A DNA stretch of 8,929 bases, taken from NCBI GenBank assembly GCA_027346205.1, contig DAIESR010000271.1, positions 1 through 8,929 on the forward strand. Direction: 5' to 3'. Below the pieces are notes generated by a model. The model made no database searches and had not been told where the DNA came from. It saw only the letters and a program-made list of their open reading frames with translations. Below are positions 1-5,419 of the stretch, piece by piece. Both the position numbers and the translations under genes were made by a program. The DNA comes from Beijerinckiaceae bacterium. Its GTDB lineage: Bacteria > Pseudomonadota > Alphaproteobacteria > Rhizobiales > Beijerinckiaceae. How positions within the stretch are numbered: the first letter of the stretch is position 1; each line of letters starts with the position of its first letter.

Positions 1-136
1 GCTTTTCAAGAAATGCATCAATGCGGAAAGCGACTATGTCATTCTTGGGCAATTGGACCAGAAGGAGGCGCGGATCTCTGGTCGATACAACGACAAGGAT
101 ATTTTCCAGATCGTGCCATTTTTGAAGGAAATTTGA
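1..136 (+). CDS. 3' end of an unrecognised gene (hypothetical protein, C-terminal 44 residues)
   Basis: An open frame enters from the left edge (first full codon at 2) and ends at a TGA at 134-136. The 44 visible residues are mixed charged and hydrophobic, ending in IFQIVPFLKEI. I see no membrane segment, cysteine pair or metal-binding motif, and I do not recognise the family. Its reality is supported by codon use like the neighbours and by two hairpins, one a canonical terminator, placed directly after the stop. It points towards the minus-strand sorB gene, so the two are convergent. No function is proposed. Confidence 0.6.
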   Translation, partial: LFKKCINAESDYVILGQLDQKEARISGRYNDKDIFQIVPFLKEI

Positions 137-169
137 CCCGAAGAGCGTCGTTTTAGCGGCGCTTTCGGG
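137..169. repeat. Hairpin directly after the first gene, possible bidirectional terminator
   Basis: The six bases right after the stop (CCCGAA, 137-142) pair with TTCGGG (164-169). After a single bulged G at 143, 144-150 pair with 157-163, including one G-U pair, around a TTTTAG loop. That gives about 13 base pairs. No T-run follows on the plus strand; on the minus strand it is followed by TCAAATTT, a poor U-tract. It may protect the 3' end or act as a weak terminator for the convergent sorAB transcript. Confidence 0.5.
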
Positions 170-174
170 CCTTG

Positions 175-210
175 ATCGCGTCGGGAGGAAATGCCCGACG
201 CGATGTTTTT
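175..210 (+). terminator. Rho-independent terminator of the left-edge gene
   Basis: ATCGCGTCGGG (175-185) and CCCGACGCGAT (194-204) form a perfect 11-bp stem around an 8-base loop. It is followed after one G by five Ts (206-210). The GC-rich stem plus T-run is the classic intrinsic terminator on the plus strand. It ends transcription about 70 bases after the stop codon. On the minus strand no T-run follows, so it would be less effective for sorB. Confidence 0.85.
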
Positions 211-297
211 AGGGGCGGAAGGCTTCGTTTCGTCGGGAGGCGTTCAAACCGCTTGTTCGACCTGCTTCACGTTGCTTTCTCCCCGAAGCATTGAGCC

Positions 298-615
298 TCA
301 ATAGGTCGCGGCCAGATAGTCCGCGATCTTGCTGGCGTCTTCTTTTGTGATCGAGGCGCCATAGAGTTTGATCATCTTGGTCACCTCCGTTTGCCAGAAG
401 GCCTTTCCGCGCTTTGGCGGTTGCGTGAGAACATAATCGGCTGAATGGCATACCGAGCAATTGTCTGTAGCGACCTCGACCCCAGGCCCGGGCTTGAGTT
501 TAGCGGTTTCGGGCGGTGGGTTGTAGACGACTGGCGTGGCACGGACCGCCGTTGCGCCGAGGGCGACCCCGGCGAGCAAGACCGCAAGGATGACTGCGGA
601 ACCTGTCTTTCTCAT
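298..615 (-). CDS. sorB: Small periplasmic c-type cytochrome, subunit or partner of sulfite dehydrogenase
   Basis: A 105-residue protein with a signal peptide (basic MRKTG start, hydrophobic core about residues 7-22, probable cleavage after VRA at 27). It has one haem-c site, C53-S-V-C56-H57, and M81 is the likely distal haem ligand. The mature size of roughly 78 residues matches SorB of Starkeya novella, the cytochrome that takes electrons from the molybdenum subunit. The frame is open to 660, but the ATG at 615 is chosen because the signal peptide begins there and GAGGGGG lies just upstream. That ribosome site includes the sorA stop codon, with only 10 bases between the genes, so translation is probably coupled. 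It could instead be a SorU-type free electron acceptor. The haem protein call is firm; the SorB name rests on size and context. Confidence 0.85.
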   Translation of the reverse strand: MRKTGSAVILAVLLAGVALGATAVRATPVVYNPPPETAKLKPGPGVEVATDNCSVCHSADYVLTQPPKRGKAFWQTEVTKMIKLYGASITKEDASKIADYLAATY

Positions 616-625
616 TATTGCCCCC

Positions 626-1849
626 TCAAGCAGCGTGGACATTGACGGTCTCGACGACATTTCGCATGTAGCCGGCCGGATTCCAGAGCGGCTCCATGGG
701 CTGCGACTGGCCGATGCGGTTCACGGCTCTCACCTTCAGCGCATGCGCGCCGGGCGTGAGCTTGACAGCCGTCTGCCATTCCCGGAACGAATATTTGCCG
801 AGATCCTTGCCGAGCTTCGCGTCCGTCCAAGTGTGTCCGCCATCCGTCGAAAGGGCGACCTCGGTAACGCCGTAGCCGCCGTCGAACGCGATGCCCTTCA
901 CAACCACCTCTTTCTTGGCGGGCACTTTAGCGCCATTGGAAAGGCTCGTGATGAAGGAGCGCACATCGAATTTGCCGATCGGTGTGGTGGATTTCGGCGC
1001 GGTACCGGGCGGAACGCAGGCGCATGTATTGTTCGGGATGCGGTAGGCCGTCTTCATCCAGAAACTATCAAGCTCGTGGTCGAGCACCGTGTTCGCGCTG
1101 ATGTGCTTGACCCAATAGGTGCCGTAATAGCCCGGCACGATCAGCCGAATGGGATAGCCATTGAGTATGGGGATATCGGTCCCGTTCATCTCATAGGCGA
1201 GCATGACTTCGCCATCCAGAGCATGGTCGATTTCCAGCGCCTTGGCGAAATCCGGCGTTACTGGCATGACCGGCCCGTCATAGCCGTCGAAGCTGACGTA
1301 TTTCGCGCCGGCCTGAACACCTGCCTTGTCGAGCACTGCCTTCAGCGGCACACCCTTCCAACGCGCATTGCCCATGAGGCCATTGCCTGCCTGTCCGCCG
1401 GCGACCCGCGGCTCGAAGAAGCCACGACTATTGCCCGAGCATTGGTTGACGGCGACGATTTCGACCGGCTGGAATTGCGTCTTGAGATCATTCAGCGAGA
1501 TCGTGAGAGGGGTATTGACCTTGCCCTTCACCTCGAACTTGTAGGTGTCAGGATCGAGGTTTGCGGGTGGCGCATCGCCGAGATGGTAGCGAACGAAAAA
1601 GGCATCGTTCGGCGTGATGATCCCTTCATTGAACACGGAGAAGGGTGTTTCGAGCTGCGGCGGCCGTGTCGTCATGCGCAGGAGCGGCCGTTTTTGCGGA
1701 TATTTGACGAGAGGCCGCTCGCCATTGGCGAAGGGGAGCATCCCCATTTCTGCCGCCGCGGCCGACAGAGGAATCCCGGCGAGCGCGCCGGCGCCCGCCA
1801 CAAAGCTGGTACTGCCTAGTGCCTTGAGAAGCTGTCGTCGATCCAACAT
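626..1849 (-). CDS. sorA: Periplasmic molybdenum sulfite dehydrogenase (sulfite:cytochrome c oxidoreductase), catalytic subunit
   Basis: A 407-residue protein of the sulfite oxidase family, expected to oxidise sulfite to sulfate in the periplasm and reduce a cytochrome c. The N-terminus DRRQLLKAL followed by a hydrophobic stretch and AAAA at about 30-33 is a Tat signal, fitting export of a folded molybdopterin enzyme. Residues about 60-270 form the cofactor domain: C137 in NQCSGNSRG is the molybdenum ligand, R87 and H89 (RYH) fit conserved active-site positions, and PGYYGTYWVKH (239-249) is the family's cofactor and substrate-site motif. Residues about 295-405 match the C-terminal dimerisation domain. 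No haem b domain is fused, as in bacterial SorA and SorT. The ATG is preceded by GGAGG six bases upstream. The neighbouring cytochrome gene supports electron transfer to haem c; the sigma/anti-sigma genes upstream suggest regulated expression. S. meliloti SorT is the nearest alternative name. Confidence 0.88.
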   Translation of the reverse strand: MLDRRQLLKALGSTSFVAGAGALAGIPLSAAAAEMGMLPFANGERPLVKYPQKRPLLRMTTRPPQLETPFSVFNEGIITPNDAFFVRYHLGDAPPANLDPDTYKFEVKGKVNTPLTISLNDLKTQFQPVEIVAVNQCSGNSRGFFEPRVAGGQAGNGLMGNARWKGVPLKAVLDKAGVQAGAKYVSFDGYDGPVMPVTPDFAKALEIDHALDGEVMLAYEMNGTDIPILNGYPIRLIVPGYYGTYWVKHISANTVLDHELDSFWMKTAYRIPNNTCACVPPGTAPKSTTPIGKFDVRSFITSLSNGAKVPAKKEVVVKGIAFDGGYGVTEVALSTDGGHTWTDAKLGKDLGKYSFREWQTAVKLTPGAHALKVRAVNRIGQSQPMEPLWNPAGYMRNVVETVNVHAA

Positions 1850-1855
1850 GAGTTT

Positions 1856-1860
1856 CCTCC
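1856..1860 (-). promoter_or_regulatory. Ribosome binding site of sorA
   Basis: GGAGG on the minus strand, six bases before the ATG at 1849, fixes the sorA start ahead of the Tat signal. It lies just downstream of the leader stem-loop, which does not cover it in the simplest fold. Confidence 0.75.
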
Positions 1861-1866
1861 GTCACA

Positions 1867-1904
1867 GGTTCGGCCGGCTCTCCGCAGAGCCGGTTCAGCG
1901 AACC
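1867..1904 (-). repeat. Nested inverted repeats in the sorA leader
   Basis: CCGGCTCT (1874-1881) and AGAGCCGG (1886-1893) are a perfect 8-bp hairpin with a four-base loop. Around it, GGTTCG (1867-1872) pairs with CGAACC (1899-1904). The GAACC at 1900-1904 can instead pair with GGTTC at 1892-1896 across a three-base loop, which breaks the first hairpin. The structures are therefore mutually exclusive. They lie between the proposed promoter and the ribosome site, so they would be in the sorA mRNA leader. A role in attenuation or mRNA stability is inference. Confidence 0.55.
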
Positions 1905-1941
1905 AAGCGCAGGTGACTGAAATGCGCTGACGGAAGATAAA

Positions 1942-1967
1942 GACGGCTCACCCGGCAAGAATATTCC
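1942..1967 (-). promoter_or_regulatory. Putative ECF-type promoter of sorAB
   Basis: On the minus strand GGAAT (1967-1963) is followed after 17 bases by CGTC (1945-1942). This resembles the GGAA(C/T)-N16-17-CGTC layout common to ECF sigma promoters. It sits in the 144-bp gap between the anti-sigma gene and sorA and would give a leader of roughly 85 bases. The neighbouring sigma factor is the obvious candidate reader. I found no equally good copy upstream of the sigma gene itself. Confidence 0.45.
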
Positions 1968-1993
1968 GAGGAGTGTCGATTTTTTTAGAGCGG

Positions 1994-2764
1994 TCAGGTC
2001 GCGCAGGAGGCGCCGACGATGGTTGTGCGGCGCAGAACGGCTTCGACCGTCGCATCGAGACGATCGCCGTCTTGCGTGATATGCGCCACGGATTGAGCCA
2101 AGAGACCCAGCCGCTGCTTATCCATCCCTTGGGCCAGGAGCACATAGCCCATTTTGTGGACCCGCCACGCATAGGCGGAGAGCCCGTGAGCCTTGACAGG
2201 ATGCGCGCTCTCGGCAGTGCTTGCCGGCACGCTGCCGATCCATAATCCGACGCGGCAGCCGTGAATGCCCTCATAGCCGAGAAAAAGGCCGCTCGCCTTT
2301 CCTGCTTCAGGTCTGAGCGAAACGTGAACGAGTTTGAGCCTGGCCGCGCTCAGGTCAGGGACGCGCATGGTCTCGCCACCACTGAATCCGACCCGGACAT
2401 TCTCTGATCGATCTGCGGAGCTATCGCCGTCGATCCAGGCTAGCTGTGCCGCGATTGCCGGGGAAATCCATCCCGATTCCGCGTCGGACGGCAGCAGAAC
2501 CGGCTGATTTCCGATTGTTGTCAGAAGGAGAGCGACCACCGCGACCATGACCATGCAGGCGTGCGCCCAAGGCCTGATTTGACGAGATGGAGCCACCATC
2601 ACGGTAGGCTCTATTTCGCCGGTCGTAGCCTTGAGGAGAGAGAGCGTGGCGACACGTTTAGCGAGGCTCGGCTGGCACGCGATGGCGGCCGCGACTTCGG
2701 CGGCACCCGCCGCGTCGAGCTCCCCATCCACATAGGCGTTCAACTTTTCCCATTCGTTCGTCAC
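1994..2764 (-). CDS. Putative membrane-anchored anti-sigma factor for the adjacent ECF sigma
   Basis: A 256-residue protein. Residues 1-64 are a small helical cytoplasmic region opening NEWEKLNAYVDGELD, which resembles the N-terminus of anti-sigma domain proteins. One membrane segment follows at about 66-84 and then a roughly 170-residue, probably periplasmic domain. It lacks the HxxxCxxC zinc motif of ZAS anti-sigma factors. Start choice: the GTG at 2764 overlaps the sigma stop codon (GTGA) and has GGAG six bases upstream, so the two proteins should be made together. By position, size and topology it should hold the sigma factor at the membrane and release it on a periplasmic signal. The periplasmic part has two cysteines, C170 and C254. 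I do not recognise the sensor fold; the anti-sigma call relies on the N-terminus, topology and context. Confidence 0.75.
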   Translation of the reverse strand: MTNEWEKLNAYVDGELDAAGAAEVAAAIACQPSLAKRVATLSLLKATTGEIEPTVMVAPSRQIRPWAHACMVMVAVVALLLTTIGNQPVLLPSDAESGWISPAIAAQLAWIDGDSSADRSENVRVGFSGGETMRVPDLSAARLKLVHVSLRPEAGKASGLFLGYEGIHGCRVGLWIGSVPASTAESAHPVKAHGLSAYAWRVHKMGYVLLAQGMDKQRLGLLAQSVAHITQDGDRLDATVEAVLRRTTIVGASCAT

Positions 2765-3279
2765 GACGATCTCCGTCGCTCTTGATCGAACGAACGCAAG
2801 TTGCTGCCCTCGATCTCCTTCAATAAGGCCAGCCGCGCGCGACTCAAGCGGCTCATCACCGTTCCCAGCGCAAGATCGAGCATAGCCGCCGCTTCGGCAT
2901 ATTTGAACCCTCTGATGTCAATTAATTCGATGATTTCCCTATGCGAAGGTTCAAGACGAGACAAGGCTTGACGCACTGTGATTTCGCTGATCAGGCGATC
3001 ATCGAAGTGCCAGGCCTCGCCACCGATAGGGGCGGTCGCCGTCTCCATGACGGCAACCCGGTCGTGGCGACATTTGTCGATCCACGCATTGTGGAGAATT
3101 CGGAAAAGCCACGCGCGCGTGGCGCGGCCGTCCATGGGTTTATTTGGTGCGCCGAGCGCGTTGAGCGCGCATTGCTGAAGGAGATCGCGTGCCCCCTCCG
3201 GTTCGCGCGCGAGCCTCATGGCATAGCGAAAGAGCCTCGGCCAAACGTCGATAAGGGTCTTTTGGACGAGCTGTGACAT
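2761..3279 (-). CDS. ECF (group IV) RNA polymerase sigma factor
   Basis: A 172-residue protein of normal ECF length. Region 2 spans about residues 11-75, with the DLLQQ core-binding segment at 32-36 and RAWLFRILHNAWID at 55-68, the promoter-melting and -10 recognition part. Region 4 spans about 103-155, with LEPSHREIIEL leading into the helix-turn-helix ending LGTVMSRLSRARLALL, which reads the -35 element. Nothing extends beyond region 4. Start choice: ATG at 3279 gives a natural ECF N-terminus; an in-frame ATG at 3303 adds eight residues. Neither has a well-spaced ribosome site (GGGGAGG lies only two bases from 3279, GAGG abuts 3303). Layout sigma, anti-sigma, sulfite dehydrogenase, cytochrome resembles the RpoE4 locus of Sinorhizobium meliloti, where the sigma factor responds to sulfite. 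An RpoE4-like role here is inference. Confidence 0.9.
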   Translation of the reverse strand: MSQLVQKTLIDVWPRLFRYAMRLAREPEGARDLLQQCALNALGAPNKPMDGRATRAWLFRILHNAWIDKCRHDRVAVMETATAPIGGEAWHFDDRLISEITVRQALSRLEPSHREIIELIDIRGFKYAEAAAMLDLALGTVMSRLSRARLALLKEIEGSNLRSFDQERRRSS

Positions 3280-3448
3280 GACCTCCCCGTAGGGCCTCTC
3301 CATCCTCGACCCAGATGCGTCTTGTATTTACCCGGATCTTTTCGTCACCGTTGATCAATGGTCGAGACCACCATGTTAGAGTGTATTTGGATTGGATGAA
3401 ATCGACTCATCGATAGAAATCCGCGTAAAAGCATCAACTCCGGGTTGC

Positions 3449-3493
3449 GGCGACAGGGTGCGCTTGCCTGTCGCCTGTCGTGCATGGCACCCT
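3449..3493 (+). repeat. Competing inverted repeats upstream of the aldo/keto reductase
   Basis: GGCGACAGG (3449-3457) and CCTGTCGCC (3467-3475) form a perfect 9-bp stem with a nine-base loop. The right arm is part of a tandem 7-bp repeat, CCTGTCG twice (3467-3480). A second stem, AGGGTGC (3455-3461) with GCACCCT (3487-3493), shares bases 3455-3457 and so excludes the first. No T-run follows. It lies in the 263-bp divergent gap between the sigma factor and the reductase (3280-3542). The rest of that gap shows only a weak sigma70-like pair, TTGGAT at 3392 and TAGAAA at 3414, which I do not call. Confidence 0.5.
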
Positions 3494-3530
3494 TTCTGCT
3501 TGAATGGCGGCATGTACTCGGTCGTTCTGT

Positions 3531-3536
3531 GAGGAG
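3531..3536 (+). promoter_or_regulatory. Ribosome binding site that decides a TTG start
   Basis: GAGGAG lies six bases before the TTG at 3543. The ATG at 3504 in the same frame has no such site and would add thirteen residues not expected in the family, so translation most likely starts at the TTG. Confidence 0.65.
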
Positions 3537-3542
3537 TTTGTC

Positions 3543-4493
3543 TTGAAGCAACGTCAGCTTGGTGACAGCGACCTGCAAGTTTCCGAAATCTCGCTCGGCT
3601 CCTGGCTGACCTATTCCGGCGGTATCGAAAAGGCCGAGGCCATCGCCTGCGTCCGCACGGCCCTCGATTTGGGGATCAATTTTCTCGATACTGCGAATGT
3701 CTATGGTCGCGGCGCCGCGGAGACTTTGCTCGGCGAAGCGTTGGAGGGCGTCGATCGCACGTCCTATATCCTCGCGACGAAAGTCTATGGCCGGATGAGC
3801 GACACGGATCAGGGCCTTTCGCGCGCCCAGATCTTCAAGCAGCTCGATCAGTCTTTGCAGCGCCTGAAGACGGATTACGTCGATCTCTATCAATGCCATC
3901 GTTATGATACCGAGACGCCGCTTGAGGAGACGATGGAGGCGCTGTCGGAGGTCGTGCGTCAGGGCAAGGTGCGCTATATCGGCTTCAGCGAATGGCCGAT
4001 GGACAAGATCGAAGCGGCAGCCAATATGGAGGATGTCGTGCCCTTCGTGTCGAGCCAGCCGCAATATTCGCTGCTCTGGCCCTATCCTCAGACCGAAGTC
4101 TTTCCGCTCTGCGCTGATTATGGGATCACGCAGATCGTCTGGTCGCCGCTCGCGCAAGGCGTTCTTACCGGCAAATATAAGCCGGCAGCGGCTCTGCCGA
4201 CGGATTCACGGGCGAGCCACCAAACCATGGGCGAGATTTTTCCAAAGCGCTGGCTCGAACCGGACTTGCTCGCCGCGGTCGAGCGGCTCGTTCCGCTGGC
4301 GCAAGAGGCGGGCCTGACCTTGCCGCAATTCGCGCTCGCCTGGGTCTTGCGTCAGGCGAATGTCTCTTCCGCGATTATCGGCGCGACCCGTCCGGCGCAG
4401 GTGATCGAAAATGCCGCCGCGGCTTCGAAGCGCGTGTCGCATGAGCTGTTTAGTCGTGCGGAATCGATCGTCGGTCGGTTCTGGCAGGGATGA
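3543..4493 (+). CDS. NAD(P)H-dependent aldo/keto reductase
   Basis: A 316-residue TIM-barrel oxidoreductase from the chosen TTG start. The opening KQRQLGDSDLQVSEISLG is the usual first strand of the family. The catalytic tetrad is complete: D49 and Y54 in FLDTANVYG, K80 in ILATK, and H119 in LYQCHR. Later landmarks are the strand with WSPLAQGVL and, near the C-terminus, SSAIIGATRP, which lies in the nicotinamide cofactor phosphate-binding region. Length and motifs are closest to the YghZ / potassium-channel beta-subunit-like branch rather than the shorter 2,5-diketogluconate reductases. It should be a cytoplasmic enzyme reducing an aldehyde or ketone; the substrate cannot be read from sequence. 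It is divergent from the sigma factor gene, so a shared stress response is possible but not shown. The gene is intact, followed after 122 bp by a transpeptidase gene on the same strand. Confidence 0.9.
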   Translation: MKQRQLGDSDLQVSEISLGSWLTYSGGIEKAEAIACVRTALDLGINFLDTANVYGRGAAETLLGEALEGVDRTSYILATKVYGRMSDTDQGLSRAQIFKQLDQSLQRLKTDYVDLYQCHRYDTETPLEETMEALSEVVRQGKVRYIGFSEWPMDKIEAAANMEDVVPFVSSQPQYSLLWPYPQTEVFPLCADYGITQIVWSPLAQGVLTGKYKPAAALPTDSRASHQTMGEIFPKRWLEPDLLAAVERLVPLAQEAGLTLPQFALAWVLRQANVSSAIIGATRPAQVIENAAAASKRVSHELFSRAESIVGRFWQG

Positions 4494-4505
4494 GTGAAGT
4501 CGCTC

Positions 4506-4523
4506 CTATAAGCAGCATTATAG
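4506..4523. repeat. AT-rich inverted repeat after the aldo/keto reductase
   Basis: CTATAA (4506-4511) and TTATAG (4518-4523) are a perfect 6-bp dyad around GCAGCA, thirteen bases after the reductase stop. It is too AT-rich and has no T-run to be a convincing terminator. It may be a protein-binding site or chance. Confidence 0.3.
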
Positions 4524-4575
4524 AACCGCTAACCACAAGGATATGACGGACGAGATCGTGCGCCGCCTTTGGATT

Positions 4576-4601
4576 ATAACCTTACCTGTTCGGTCGGTTA
4601 T
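4576..4601. repeat. Dyad just upstream of the L,D-transpeptidase start
   Basis: ATAACC (4576-4581) is mirrored by GGTTAT (4596-4601) across 14 bases. The dyad ends 15 bases before the ATG of the transpeptidase, a position suited to an operator. No clear -35/-10 pair or ribosome site is visible in the same 122-bp gap. Confidence 0.3.
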
Positions 4602-4615
4602 TATGTGCAACGGCA

Positions 4616-5419
4616 ATGGCAACAGTTTCGATACGTCAGAGTTTCATCTCCTCTTGCATCTTCGGCGCCCTTTGCTTGAGCCTGCCTTTGCCTGTCTCGG
4701 CGGAGACCATGGTCGTCAGGGGCGTCTATCCGCGCGCCGCGCAGAGTTATAATGCGCCCGAGAGCGACGCCGCACGTCAGCCGGTTGCCTATGCGGTGCC
4801 TGCCGCGGCACCTGTCTCGAGTCCTTATGGCGGCGGCTTTCTCGAATTGCTCTTGACCGGCCACATACTCTCGACAGCCGTGCCTCGGCCCTCGCATGAG
4901 ATGTCGGCGCTTGCTTATGGATCGGCGCCGTCTTCGGCTGCCGTCGCGGACCCGAGCAGGCTGGCGCGTGGCATCGATCCGATTTATCAGCGCCATGAAG
5001 TCGACTATACGGGGCCGCAGAGGCCCGGCACGATCGTCATCGATACGCCGAACAAATTTCTCTTCCTCGTCGAAAAGGGCGGCAAGGCGCTGCGCTATGG
5101 CATTGGCGTCGGGCGTCCCGGCTTCATGTGGTCCGGCGTCAAGACCGTCAGCCGCAAGGCGGAATGGCCGAGCTGGACGCCGCCGGAGGATATGTTGAAG
5201 CGGCGGCCCGATCTGCCGAAGTTCATGGCGGGTGGGCCTGCAAATCCGCTGGGCGCGCGCGCGCTTTATCTTGGTTCCTCGCTCTATCGCATTCACGGCA
5301 CCAACGAGCCTTATACGATCGGCACCAATGTCTCGTCGGGCTGCATCAGGATGATGAACAAGGACGTCGAGGATCTTTATGATCGCGTCGCAGTCGGCAC
5401 CAAGGTCGTCGTGATGTGA
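4616..5419 (+). CDS. Secreted L,D-transpeptidase (YkuD domain)
   Basis: A 267-residue exported protein. Residues 1-29 are a signal peptide with cleavage likely after PVSA. Residues about 30-125 are a low-complexity Ala/Pro/Ser-rich linker. The YkuD catalytic domain runs from about 136 (PGTIVIDTPNKFLFLVE) to the end; the active site is H227 in RIHGTN and the nucleophile C243 in SSGCIRM, with R245. The family forms 3-3 peptide cross-links in peptidoglycan or attaches proteins to it, in the periplasm; which one cannot be told. The ATG at 4616 is the only in-frame ATG, GTG or TTG between the upstream in-frame stop (TAA at 4577) and the signal peptide, yet it has no visible Shine-Dalgarno sequence. 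The last 43 bases overlap the convergent otsA gene. No peptidoglycan-binding or LysM domain is seen. Confidence 0.9.
   Translation: MATVSIRQSFISSCIFGALCLSLPLPVSAETMVVRGVYPRAAQSYNAPESDAARQPVAYAVPAAAPVSSPYGGGFLELLLTGHILSTAVPRPSHEMSALAYGSAPSSAAVADPSRLARGIDPIYQRHEVDYTGPQRPGTIVIDTPNKFLFLVEKGGKALRYGIGVGRPGFMWSGVKTVSRKAEWPSWTPPEDMLKRRPDLPKFMAGGPANPLGARALYLGSSLYRIHGTNEPYTIGTNVSSGCIRMMNKDVEDLYDRVAVGTKVVVM

Noticed and set aside
536..1819. A 427-residue plus-strand open frame opposite sorA
   Set aside because: It mirrors sorA almost exactly, its translation is rich in Arg, His and Glu with no family motif, and sorA has clear catalytic residues and a ribosome site. It is an antisense shadow of GC-rich coding DNA.
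3108..3123. A 16-bp perfect palindrome GCCACGCGCGCGTGGC
   Set aside because: It lies inside the sigma factor region 2 coding sequence and encodes the conserved ATRAW residues, so protein constraint and GC bias explain it.
3387..3419. TTGGAT ... TAGAAA as a sigma70 promoter for the aldo/keto reductase
   Set aside because: Only about half the positions match consensus in each box, so it is no better than expected by chance in an intergenic region.
3345..4157. A 270-residue minus-strand open frame opposite the aldo/keto reductase
   Set aside because: The opposite strand encodes an intact reductase with its full catalytic tetrad; this frame has no recognisable motif and crosses the divergent regulatory gap.
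5253..5264. Alternating GC run of 12 bases, possible Z-DNA
   Set aside because: It is short and encodes Gly-Ala-Arg-Ala within the transpeptidase domain; such runs are common in GC-rich coding DNA.
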